A stretch of DNA of 64,000 nucleotides. Origin: Sphingobacteriales bacterium. Lineage in GTDB: Bacteria; Bacteroidota; Bacteroidia; Chitinophagales; Chitinophagaceae. The DNA is taken from the NCBI GenBank assembly GCA_024642285.1, contig JAHEBJ010000004.1, forward strand, positions 1 through 64,000, read 5' to 3'. This document shows positions 56,979-64,000 of the stretch, in pieces; positions within the stretch are counted from its first letter, which is position 1; each line of letters begins with the position of its first letter. The notes under the pieces were generated by a model, which was given only the letters and a program-made list of their open reading frames with translations, did not search any database and was not told the origin of the DNA. The translations under genes and the position numbers were made by a program.

Positions 56979-59591
56979 TTATTTAATTTTCAATCTTAAT
57001 CCGCCATAAAACATTCTGCCGCTCAAAGGTCCCCAAACCATAGATGCGTCAAAGTATTGGCTAAATGGCTGGTCTGCGGCCACAATCGCATTGGTCTGAA
57101 AATAATTGGTCAGGTTCTCTGCCCCAATATAGATATCCATTTCAAATTTCTTTCCCACCGTTTTGGATATTTGCGAATTCATCAAAATATAATTCGGCGA
57201 GTAGGAATCAAGTTGATACACCGGAATATTATCGCCGGTGTAGGGCAATCTCTTCTTACCGTTATAGTTAATTGTATAGTCAAACTTAAACCGGCGAATG
57301 CTATAAGAAAGATTCATAAATGCACGATTCTTTGATATTAATGAACGGTCGAGCAATTTACCGCTGTAAGTAGTCTTTACATCAAAATACCTGTATGCTA
57401 ATCGCACTTCAAATTTCTTAATTGGCTCTACATTCAACTCAAGCTGCAAGCTGTTTGAATAAGATTTACCCAGCAGATTATAAAAGTCAGCTTTTCTTGC
57501 ATGTTCCAGATCAACAACCACCTGGTTTTTGAAATCATTCCTGAAAAAATCAACAACAAACAAAGCATCGTTATTAAACAACCTGAATTTCTGATCTATG
57601 CTGATTCCTTTATTCCACGCTACTTCAGGATCCAGTCCATATGCTTTGCCGCTGCTGGCAGCAAGAATATTTACCTGCCTGGCGCTTACCAGTACACCTG
57701 TATTTTCGGCAAATACATTTGCGGTTCGCTGCCCTCTTCCGGCGCTGGCCCTGATAATGGTACCCTTTACCGGCTCATAGCGAAAATTCAAACGAGGCGT
57801 TACAAAAAACCCAAACAAATTACTTTGATCAAAACGCAATCCCGCTACAACAGTAAATTTATCATTAGGTATATAAGTGTACTCTCCAAAAACACCCGGC
57901 ACTGTTTCATTTCTTTTATAATTAACCGACTTAAAATTCTCGTTATACCGATCATATAAAAAACTGATGCCGGTGCGGAACTTGTGTATTGTTGTGCTTA
58001 TAATAGATTGGTAAATAAGGTTTGTATAAATGGTTTGTTGCTTGCCATTATAAGTTGTCAATCCAAAATAAGAATTCTGGTTATGACTGATACCGGCTAC
58101 CTGTAAGCCAATACTTTTGTACTTTTTTTCGGGAAACAAATAGCCCATTTTGGCAAATGCTTCATAACGTTCTGTATTAATACTGAGGCCATACCTATTG
58201 GTTGTATTTTTGTCTTTGTCAGGATCAAAAGCAAGTTCACCGCCTGTTCTGTTCTCCAGCAAAACTTTAAAACCCAACTGTGATTCTACACCTTTACCGC
58301 TTGAATACTTATACCGGTTTACAAGGCTAAATGTATTACCGACTGGCTGATCTCTGAAACCATCTTTGTTGAAATCGAGTTCTTTGTTGGTAAAAAAATC
58401 ATCGTGTATCAATAGACCGGTCGACCAATTATTGTTTATTTTTTTTGCCAGATTCAAGTTCAGATCAGTTTTCCCAAAACCATTTACATAAACATTGGCC
58501 AGCAGTCTTTCACTGCTTTCCGGTTTCACCAATTCAACATTTATCTGGCCCGCAATACTTTCGTAACCATTAGCAACTGAGCCAACACCTTTTGTCAACT
58601 GAATTGATTCAATCCATGGTCCGGCAATAGAATTTAAACCCAATGGCGTGGCAAGGCCGCGTGGACCGGGAAGATTCTCCACCGTTAGCTGCGTATAATT
58701 TCCGCTTAAGCCTAATAATTGAATTTGTTTTGACCCGGTTACAGCGTCATTAAAAGTTACATCAACCGAAGGATTGGTTTCAAAACTTTCGCTGAGGTTA
58801 CAACAGGCAGCTTTCAGTAACTCTCCACCTGTCATGGTTTGCGTACGCACAGCACTAAAATTATCGGTGTACACCGTTCGTCTCCTCGCCGAAACAACCA
58901 CTTCCTTCAATTGACTCTTTGATGCCAATACGATCTTAAGATCATTTAAAGATGCAATACTGATCGTATCTGAACTATAGCCTGAATAACTTACGATCAG
59001 ACGATTTCCCATTCCATCCTGCCTGATATTAAAAACACCATTGCTGTCAGTCAGCACACCTTCGTCCTTACCCAACCAAAAAATACTGGCATTCCTAAGC
59101 GGAGTAAGTAATCCTTTACTGTTTTCCTCCAGCACTATCCCCTTAATAAAATTTTTCATTGCAGGAGAAACCTGGTTAGCAGATTTCGACATAAAAGAAT
59201 CAACTGAAGCGTTCGCAACATTATTATTATGATTCTCCTTTGCCCCCAGCTCTCTGTAAAGGCAGCATTTGGGTAAAGCCTGATATACTACAGCATCAGC
59301 TTCTTTATCGTCAAGATCATGCCCTACAGCAACCACCTTACTCTTTAATTTCTTCAGCGATACTTTTGATGGATTGTAAACTATGTTCAACAACTGCGTA
59401 TTTTCATCCCAGTCGGCTGATCTTACACCCTTCCCTTTAACCGCAGTTTCAATTCTTTCCTTGCACTGAATACAAACACCATAAACTGTAAAGCTTGTAC
59501 TGATCTCTCCCTTTTCATTTGTATCCTGCGAATACAATGCAGAACTAAAAAAGACGAGACACAACATATATATATATCTTACCTGTTTCAT
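56979..59591 (-). CDS. TonB-dependent receptor with N-terminal HMA domain
   Basis: 870 residues from the ATG at 59591. Signal peptide (IYMLCLVFFSSALYSQ), then an HMA-like domain (about 30-98) with metal motif CIQC, followed by an extra motif YQALPKCCLYRE. Next a CarboxypepD-regulatory-like domain (about 145-220), the plug (LKAACCNLSESFETNPS; GPRGLATPLGLNSI; GVGSVANGYESIAGQINVEL) and a 22-strand-type barrel ending MFYGGLRLKIK. Imports a substrate through the outer membrane with TonB; the HMA domain implies a soft metal, likely copper (inference). An inverted repeat overlaps its promoter. Confidence 0.93.
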   Translation of the reverse strand: MKQVRYIYMLCLVFFSSALYSQDTNEKGEISTSFTVYGVCIQCKERIETAVKGKGVRSADWDENTQLLNIVYNPSKVSLKKLKSKVVAVGHDLDDKEADAVVYQALPKCCLYRELGAKENHNNNVANASVDSFMSKSANQVSPAMKNFIKGIVLEENSKGLLTPLRNASIFWLGKDEGVLTDSNGVFNIRQDGMGNRLIVSYSGYSSDTISIASLNDLKIVLASKSQLKEVVVSARRRTVYTDNFSAVRTQTMTGGELLKAACCNLSESFETNPSVDVTFNDAVTGSKQIQLLGLSGNYTQLTVENLPGPRGLATPLGLNSIAGPWIESIQLTKGVGSVANGYESIAGQINVELVKPESSERLLANVYVNGFGKTDLNLNLAKKINNNWSTGLLIHDDFFTNKELDFNKDGFRDQPVGNTFSLVNRYKYSSGKGVESQLGFKVLLENRTGGELAFDPDKDKNTTNRYGLSINTERYEAFAKMGYLFPEKKYKSIGLQVAGISHNQNSYFGLTTYNGKQQTIYTNLIYQSIISTTIHKFRTGISFLYDRYNENFKSVNYKRNETVPGVFGEYTYIPNDKFTVVAGLRFDQSNLFGFFVTPRLNFRYEPVKGTIIRASAGRGQRTANVFAENTGVLVSARQVNILAASSGKAYGLDPEVAWNKGISIDQKFRLFNNDALFVVDFFRNDFKNQVVVDLEHARKADFYNLLGKSYSNSLQLELNVEPIKKFEVRLAYRYFDVKTTYSGKLLDRSLISKNRAFMNLSYSIRRFKFDYTINYNGKKRLPYTGDNIPVYQLDSYSPNYILMNSQISKTVGKKFEMDIYIGAENLTNYFQTNAIVAADQPFSQYFDASMVWGPLSGRMFYGGLRLKIK

Positions 59592-59672
59592 AATTTTCAA
59601 TTTTCATTCAGCTACTTTAAAAGCGCTGCTGTTCTTCCAGCATAGTTTTACCGTAGTAAAATCTTCTACAAT

Positions 59673-59716
59673 CAAATGTATACGGTGGCCCGTTAGTGAC
59701 CCTTTGCCACCATATA
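59673..59716 (-). promoter_or_regulatory. Promoter of the TonB receptor with overlapping inverted repeat
   Basis: CAAATGTA (59673-59680) is TACATTTG on the minus strand, an exact -7. Around it, TATA-C-GGTGGC (59679-59689) and GCCACC-A-TATA (59706-59716) form an inverted repeat with one mismatch and a 16-nt centre covering the expected -33 zone. The arrangement suits repressor binding. A weak terminator of the upstream HMA gene is the alternative. Confidence 0.42.
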
Positions 59717-59742
59717 AATTTGATTTTTAACCAACAATTTAA

Positions 59743-60216
59743 TTAGTGCTGTCCCGCCTGTTCGCCTTTCTTTTCCTTTAAAGCCATACCACATGTTGGG
59801 CATTTTCCAGCCTTATTGTATGTTTTATCTTTCTCACAATTCATAGGGCAAGCAAAAGCTTTAGTAGTGGCATCGCTGTCTGCTTTTCTGTCGTACTTGC
59901 AGCAGCCGGGCAAATTATCGTAAGCTGTTTTTACTGCGGTAAAATCCTGTGTATCGTAACCGGAGTTTGCGATGGCTTCCTGAATTTTAGCGGAAGAAGT
60001 TTTATTTACAGCATAAGTAACTTTTAGTTCTTTACTTTCTTCGTTCCAACTGGCAGTTTTTGCACCGGCTGATTTGGCTGCTTTTTCAATGGTGGTTTTA
60101 CACATACCGCAATTGCCCGATACTTTAATGGTTTCGGTTGTTTTGCTTTGTGCTGATGAAGTACTGATTGAGAATATGCTGAACATGATTGCAGCAAATA
60201 ATGATAATGTTTTCAT
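59743..60216 (-). CDS. HMA-domain protein with C-terminal metal-binding motif
   Basis: 157 residues with a signal peptide (FAAIMFSIFSISTSSAQ). HMA-like domain (about 28-95) with VSGNCGMCKTTIEKAAKSAG (CxxC), then the motif YDNLPGCCKYDRK, then a heavy-metal-binding domain FACPMNCEKDKTYNKAGKCP followed by TCGMALKE. The LPxCCxY motif is shared with the TonB receptor downstream. Probably a periplasmic metal carrier; a copper role is inferred. Confidence 0.9.
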   Translation of the reverse strand: MKTLSLFAAIMFSIFSISTSSAQSKTTETIKVSGNCGMCKTTIEKAAKSAGAKTASWNEESKELKVTYAVNKTSSAKIQEAIANSGYDTQDFTAVKTAYDNLPGCCKYDRKADSDATTKAFACPMNCEKDKTYNKAGKCPTCGMALKEKKGEQAGQH

Positions 60217-60319
60217 TTTATTAAAATTTTTATGTTGAATAATAATTATTGATCAGACTGGACGCCAGACCAACCGCACCGATAAATATCTTTACCGATG
60301 AAAAAATTCAAAGTCAATT

Positions 60320-60706
60320 CTAAATTCTGAAAACGCAGTTCAATATATTGGCCGATGGGCCCGTATAATCAGGTGGGGAATGATTATTTGTGGAAATTAA
60401 AGCGGAGTTTTCCGGTGTTTGCCAGTTATAAACAAAATGATTATTTACCAGAGCCAATTCGCTGGCTGCTAAATTAATATCATTGGTAACAATTTTATGA
60501 GAGTCGCTGATTTTGTAAAACTTGAAATCATCGTGACAGCAGCCGCTATCTTTTTCACTCATGCCGCATTTGCCGCATGTGTCGCTTGACGATCCATAAA
60601 AATCTACTCCGGCCTTGTCGCCCATGCAATAATGCAGTTCTAAAGCTACTCCCGAAGAAACAGCCAAATACAAAACCGCTAATATGCCTATATAGATTTT
60701 TTTCAT
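60320..60706 (-). CDS. HYC/CC-type small Cys-rich protein
   Basis: 128 residues with a hydrophobic N-terminus (YIGILAVLYLAVSSGVALEL), then HYCMGDKAG, DTCGKCGMSEKDSGCCHDD (several Cys), then a Pro-rich C-terminus. This fits the HYC_CC_PP family seen beside HMA-TonB genes in Bacteroidota. Probably membrane-anchored and metal-binding. It is the first gene of the metal cluster and has a good promoter (TTG-N19-TAAATTTG). Confidence 0.82.
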   Translation of the reverse strand: MKKIYIGILAVLYLAVSSGVALELHYCMGDKAGVDFYGSSSDTCGKCGMSEKDSGCCHDDFKFYKISDSHKIVTNDINLAASELALVNNHFVYNWQTPENSALISTNNHSPPDYTGPSANILNCVFRI

Positions 60707-60714
60707 CAGCGATA

Positions 60715-60744
60715 CAAATTTACAACAGAATCAGTAAAATGCAA
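60715..60744 (-). promoter_or_regulatory. Promoter of the Cys-rich protein
   Basis: CAAATTTA (60715-60722), i.e. TAAATTTG on the minus strand, with TTG at 60742-60744 after a 19-bp spacer. The start codon at 60706 lies 8 nt past the element, so the leader is very short. Confidence 0.6.
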
Positions 60745-60802
60745 GTTTGAAATCTACAAAAGGAATTTTTTAACATTATAAATCCCGCATTACAAATTAT
60801 AA

Positions 60803-62803
60803 CTAGTTGACAAATGCCCACTGTATACCAAACCTGAAAATAAACCCCTGCGTAGGATAATTAGGCGCTGCAAAGTTATTATTCGTAAATCCGAAGCCAT
60901 TAGCAAAACTTATTGTGTTCAAATTTTCGGCACGTAAATAAGCAGTAAATGATTTGATACGAAAATGGAGGAAGGCATGTACATCGGGCAGGTTTTTAAT
61001 TTTGATTGAATCCTGTGCGAAAAAGCTTCCCATAACAGGAGAATAATTGTTGGCATTAAATGGTGTAAAATATCTAAACTCGATACCCGTACTTAAATTC
61101 AGATTTTTAAAATAAACACCTTCGTAAGCAAACCTGTTTCGGGTAAATAATAAAGGCACTTTGATTGGCGCTGCTCCATCTGTTTGCTGAAATGCGATTT
61201 CCGAATATAAATTCCATCGCTTTGTCAACCTGATTTTTTTAGATGCGGTAAGTTGTAACAGGTTTATGGTCTTGCTGCTTTGATCGATGTGATAATAATC
61301 GGTAAAATATGCAAGGTTGTTGATGATGTGATTTTTAAAATTCAGTTTTACAAACCGGTTATTCACTTCGGCTCCAAGGGAAATAATATTTTCTTTTTTA
61401 GTTAAACTTTGATTAGCTAAATTAAAATTAGACAGATCGTTGAAAACAAACGAAGGAGTACGGCTTACATTTTTGAAAAACAAACTTATATCTCCCAACT
61501 TATTATTCAAATGTCTGGCAATGGTTGCGTAAGCGCTGTAGTCGCCGCTGTTTAAACCATTCACATAAAATTCTCCCTTTGCCAAAACATCCCAAAGTTT
61601 ATTGCGGGTTTTGTTGCGGTACTCACCATGAACGCTCAGGTTGTAAAAGCTTTTAGTGCCTCCTTTCAGTTCGCCTTTTATATTTTGCAGATTTATGCCC
61701 GCAGAAATAAACTGCCCTGAGTTTTTTGTATCGGGAAAAGACAGCAACGTAAAGTCATTAGTCATCACCTTCCATTTATCCCTGAAGAAAAAACTATCTA
61801 TCCCGAATTTGGGAATGGTATCATACCATTTATAATATCCTGCCGAATCGGCCAATTCATCTTTAAAAGTAAAATCGTAAGAACTGTAAGTAAAACTATG
61901 TTGCATCCTTAGTTTTGGATAAAACAAATATTCGGTTGTAGAATCATTGATGGCTATAGAATCTTTCTTTCCGATATCATAGGTCTGCCGTATAAAAACG
62001 GTGAGGTCTTTATAAATATTACCCGTACTTACTTTGGTTTGAAACGGACTGGGTTCAAACAATCCGGCATTACCAAGATTTACCGGCACCGAAAATCTTT
62101 TTTTGTAATTCGGATCATCCAGCAATGAATCGGACCTGATGCCACCGTTCTCTGAATTTTTACGGGTGTTTCCAAGAAGTACTGCAGTTGCGCCGTATCT
62201 CTTTTTCTTTCCCTGGTAATTTCCAAACAACCTGAAATTTTTATGATGACTGTTTTGCGTTACAAAAAAGCCGGGAGCACTGATGAGGCGGTAATCAAAT
62301 CCAAAATTTATATTCGGCCTGGGGCTTTGAGTGTGCAGCATTTTGATCATTTGCTCTTTACCCGACGCCAGTTGATAACTTAGTTGTGAAAAGGGGCGAT
62401 TGATTTTATAAAATCTTGTACCCTCTAAGGTGTACTCATAAACATCAAAAGCATGGAAGCCAGCATCCCAACCGGGCTTTGCATATGGTTCGTATACTAT
62501 TGAATAGGCTGCAGCGCCATTATTTCCTAAATAGAGATAAGAAGAAGGAACCGAAAAATATTTATCAAAATCGTTGATGCTTGAATCGAAGGGAATACTG
62601 CGGATTGAATCTAGGTATTTGTAGGTGATGGCGATAGAGTCTTTACTGTCGTCACGATGTTCAAAACCAATTGTATCTCTTCCACCCTGACTATTTCCGA
62701 AATTACCTACCCTGCTGCTGAGTTTATTGAGCACATCGCCTTCTTGTGCATAACCCGGCAGAAAACAAAAAATTAATAGTACGATTACCGCAATTTCCTT
62801 CAT
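60803..62803 (-). CDS. Putative porin (Porin_10-type)
   Basis: 666 residues with a signal peptide (IAVIVLLIFCFLPGYAQ). Long Bacteroidota outer-membrane beta-barrel: YLYLGNNGAAAYSIVYEPYA, RPNINFGFDYRLISAPGFFV, many alternating amphipathic strands and a terminal GFIFRFGIQWAFVN. It follows PNP by 10 bp, so both are in one transcript. The pore substrate is unknown. Confidence 0.87.
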   Translation of the reverse strand: MKEIAVIVLLIFCFLPGYAQEGDVLNKLSSRVGNFGNSQGGRDTIGFEHRDDSKDSIAITYKYLDSIRSIPFDSSINDFDKYFSVPSSYLYLGNNGAAAYSIVYEPYAKPGWDAGFHAFDVYEYTLEGTRFYKINRPFSQLSYQLASGKEQMIKMLHTQSPRPNINFGFDYRLISAPGFFVTQNSHHKNFRLFGNYQGKKKRYGATAVLLGNTRKNSENGGIRSDSLLDDPNYKKRFSVPVNLGNAGLFEPSPFQTKVSTGNIYKDLTVFIRQTYDIGKKDSIAINDSTTEYLFYPKLRMQHSFTYSSYDFTFKDELADSAGYYKWYDTIPKFGIDSFFFRDKWKVMTNDFTLLSFPDTKNSGQFISAGINLQNIKGELKGGTKSFYNLSVHGEYRNKTRNKLWDVLAKGEFYVNGLNSGDYSAYATIARHLNNKLGDISLFFKNVSRTPSFVFNDLSNFNLANQSLTKKENIISLGAEVNNRFVKLNFKNHIINNLAYFTDYYHIDQSSKTINLLQLTASKKIRLTKRWNLYSEIAFQQTDGAAPIKVPLLFTRNRFAYEGVYFKNLNLSTGIEFRYFTPFNANNYSPVMGSFFAQDSIKIKNLPDVHAFLHFRIKSFTAYLRAENLNTISFANGFGFTNNNFAAPNYPTQGFIFRFGIQWAFVN

Positions 62804-62813
62804 GTTGCAATTA

Positions 62814-63626
62814 CTAAATTTGTGAAATCAGTTCACAAATTAATTCCTTGAATTTTGGTTCAGCTTCTTTTGCTGCTTGTAAAACTTCTTCATGAGTGAT
62901 TACATTTTCTTCCTCCCTGATTCCTACATCGGTAACCACACTCATAGCAAAAACAGGTAAGCCCATGTGCACAGCTGTTATTACTTCAGGCACGGTACTC
63001 ATTCCTACTACATCACCGCCCAGCGCCAAAATCATTTTATACTCTGCCCGGGTTTCAAAAGTTGGGCCCGTCACCACCACATAAACTCCTTCCCTCACTT
63101 TAATATTTTTTTCGGATGCTATCACCTTCATTTTTTCAATAAGGTACTTCTTGTAAGGTTCACTCATATCCGGGAATCTTGGACCCCACTCCATATGATT
63201 TTTCCCGATGAGCGGATTAGGCGCCAGTTGACTGATATGATCGGTAATAATCATCAGGTCGCCAACCTGGAACTCTGGATTTACTCCGCCTGCAGCATTG
63301 CTTACCAGTAATGTTTCAATACCCAATGTTTTTAAGACACGAATTGGGAACGTTATCTGCTCTGCCGAATAGCCTTCATAATAATGAAAGCGGCCGGCCA
63401 TAGCTACTATTTTTTTACCGCCCAGTTCACCAAATATCAGCTTACCACTATGTCCTTCAACCGTGCTGACAGGAAAATGAGGTATATCACCATAAGGAAT
63501 CTCTTTGTCAATTGTTATCTCCTGCGTAAAACTTCCCAGTCCACTGCCCAATACTATACCCACAACCGGTTTTTCGTTATAAACACCCCTAATATAATTT
63601 ATTGCTTCAGTAACCTTTGCTATCAT
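62814..63626 (-). CDS. Purine nucleoside phosphorylase
   Basis: 270 residues, the trimeric (PNP/MTAP) family. Phosphate site GIVLGSGLGSF, then AGRFHYYEGY, SNAAGGVNPEFQVGDLMIIT, WGPRFPDMSEPY, and the purine site GPTFETRAEYKM followed by VVGMSTVPEVI. It phosphorolyses purine nucleosides to base and ribose-1-phosphate. Own promoter TACCTTTG upstream (63648-63655). Confidence 0.95.
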   Translation of the reverse strand: MIAKVTEAINYIRGVYNEKPVVGIVLGSGLGSFTQEITIDKEIPYGDIPHFPVSTVEGHSGKLIFGELGGKKIVAMAGRFHYYEGYSAEQITFPIRVLKTLGIETLLVSNAAGGVNPEFQVGDLMIITDHISQLAPNPLIGKNHMEWGPRFPDMSEPYKKYLIEKMKVIASEKNIKVREGVYVVVTGPTFETRAEYKMILALGGDVVGMSTVPEVITAVHMGLPVFAMSVVTDVGIREEENVITHEEVLQAAKEAEPKFKELICELISQI

Positions 63627-63647
63627 AAATTTTTAAATTTAAAGCTC

Positions 63648-63655
63648 CAAAGGTA
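63648..63655 (-). promoter_or_regulatory. -7 element of PNP
   Basis: CAAAGGTA on the plus strand, i.e. TACCTTTG on the minus strand, an exact consensus, 21 nt before the PNP ATG at 63626. Confidence 0.5.
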
Positions 63656-63747
63656 AGGTAAGAAACGTTAAAGGAATTACAGAGTTTAGGCCAGGAATTT
63701 CAATTTACAATTAGAATTCAAAAAACGCAAACCACCAACTATTCACC

Positions 63748-63768
63748 ATTAACAATTAACAATTAACC
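63748..63768. repeat. 7-bp tandem repeat upstream of sucC
   Basis: Three copies of ATTAACA (last one ATTAACC), directly before a near-consensus -7 TATCTTCG at 63785-63792. Such AT-rich intergenic repeats look common in Bacteroidota. Confidence 0.5.
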
Positions 63769-63808
63769 ATCCACTGAATTTAATTATCTTCGCCAAAATT
63801 TTTCTATT

Positions 63809-64000
63809 ATGAATCTTCACGAATACCAGGCAAAAGAATTATTAAAAAAATACAATGTTCCCGTACAGGAGGGCATCCCTTGTAATACACCGGGTGAGGC
63901 CGAGCAGGCTTACAAACAAATTCATACACAGTACGGAAGCAAGTTTGCAGTGGTAAAAGCGCAGATACACGCCGGTGGACGTGGTAAAGGAAAGATTGTT
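63809..64000 (+). CDS. sucC: Succinyl-CoA synthetase beta subunit (partial, runs off window)
   Basis: The first 64 residues of Suc[21 protein letters not shown], then [13 protein letters not shown], the ATP-grasp phosphate-binding segment of the family. It forms ATP or GTP from succinyl-CoA in the TCA cycle with SucD. The 3' end is outside the window, so completeness cannot be judged. Confidence 0.96.
   Translation, partial: MNLHEYQAKELLKKYNVPVQEGIPCNTPGEAEQAYKQIHTQYGSKFAVVKAQIHAGGRGKGKIV

Overview
The window comes from a Bacteroidota genome, most likely near Chitinophagaceae/Sphingobacteriia. The evidence is AT-rich DNA with TAnnTTTG promoter elements instead of sigma70 boxes, almost no Shine-Dalgarno sequences, many lipobox and Sec-signal proteins, a gliding-type (T9SS type B) sorting domain, a TonB-dependent receptor, a PafA-type phosphatase, a Porin_10-type protein and a NagB-PIG-L fusion. 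Nearly all of it is chromosomal coding sequence. I see no rRNA, tRNA, CRISPR array, insertion sequence or prophage.

Layout. 0-5 kb: two tandem DUF1254/DUF1214 lipoproteins, a secreted-protein gene broken by an in-frame TAA, and a PhnA/YjdM zinc-ribbon protein. 5-12 kb: prolyl oligopeptidase, a MORN-repeat protein with two DUF1036-like domains, an esterase-like lipoprotein, a possibly decaying small membrane protein, and an acyltransferase. 12-18 kb: HD protein, PafA phosphatase, CotH-like secreted protein, MsbA-type exporter and a phospholipase-D-family protein with a His-rich tail. 18-28 kb: cyclase lipoprotein, GNAT, bPH2-SHOCT membrane protein, a P-loop kinase overlapping an APH-like kinase, DUF1801, and a minus-strand operon of malQ, dipeptide epimerase and a GNAT-like protein. 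28-34 kb: two overlooked small ORFs, a nested palindrome, dnaK with its terminator, a cupin, GtrA and a YbiT-type ABC-F protein. 34-39 kb: argS, pfkA and pyk. 39-47.9 kb: a peptidase-like protein, an AraC regulator, an NTF2-like protein, an S15 hydrolase, GH20 hexosaminidase and NagB-PIG-L; the last two fit chitin or GlcNAc use. 47.9-56.4 kb: a T9SS-secreted SprB-repeat protein, then a cluster of a PGM1-like ATP-grasp ligase, a class I glutamine-amidotransferase-like protein, a second probable ATP-grasp enzyme, a CHAD-like helical protein and an outer-membrane protein. 56.4-60.7 kb: a metal-handling cluster (HYC/CC-type Cys-rich protein, HMA protein, TonB receptor with an N-terminal HMA domain, TlpA thioredoxin). 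60.8-64 kb: porin, purine nucleoside phosphorylase and the start of sucC.

Two regions are the best candidates for a poorly described system. One is the ATP-grasp/amidotransferase/CHAD cluster (50.6-55.6 kb), whose two divergent ligase-side genes both have a promoter element only 2-3 nt before the start codon. The other is the HMA-TonB cluster (56.4-60.7 kb), where two different proteins carry the same HMA plus LPxCCxY module. Other notable points are apparent leaderless promoters (argS, pfkA and the amidotransferase), convergent genes with no spacer, a missing Walker A in the second ABC-F domain, and two genes ending at in-frame stops followed by coding-like sequence.
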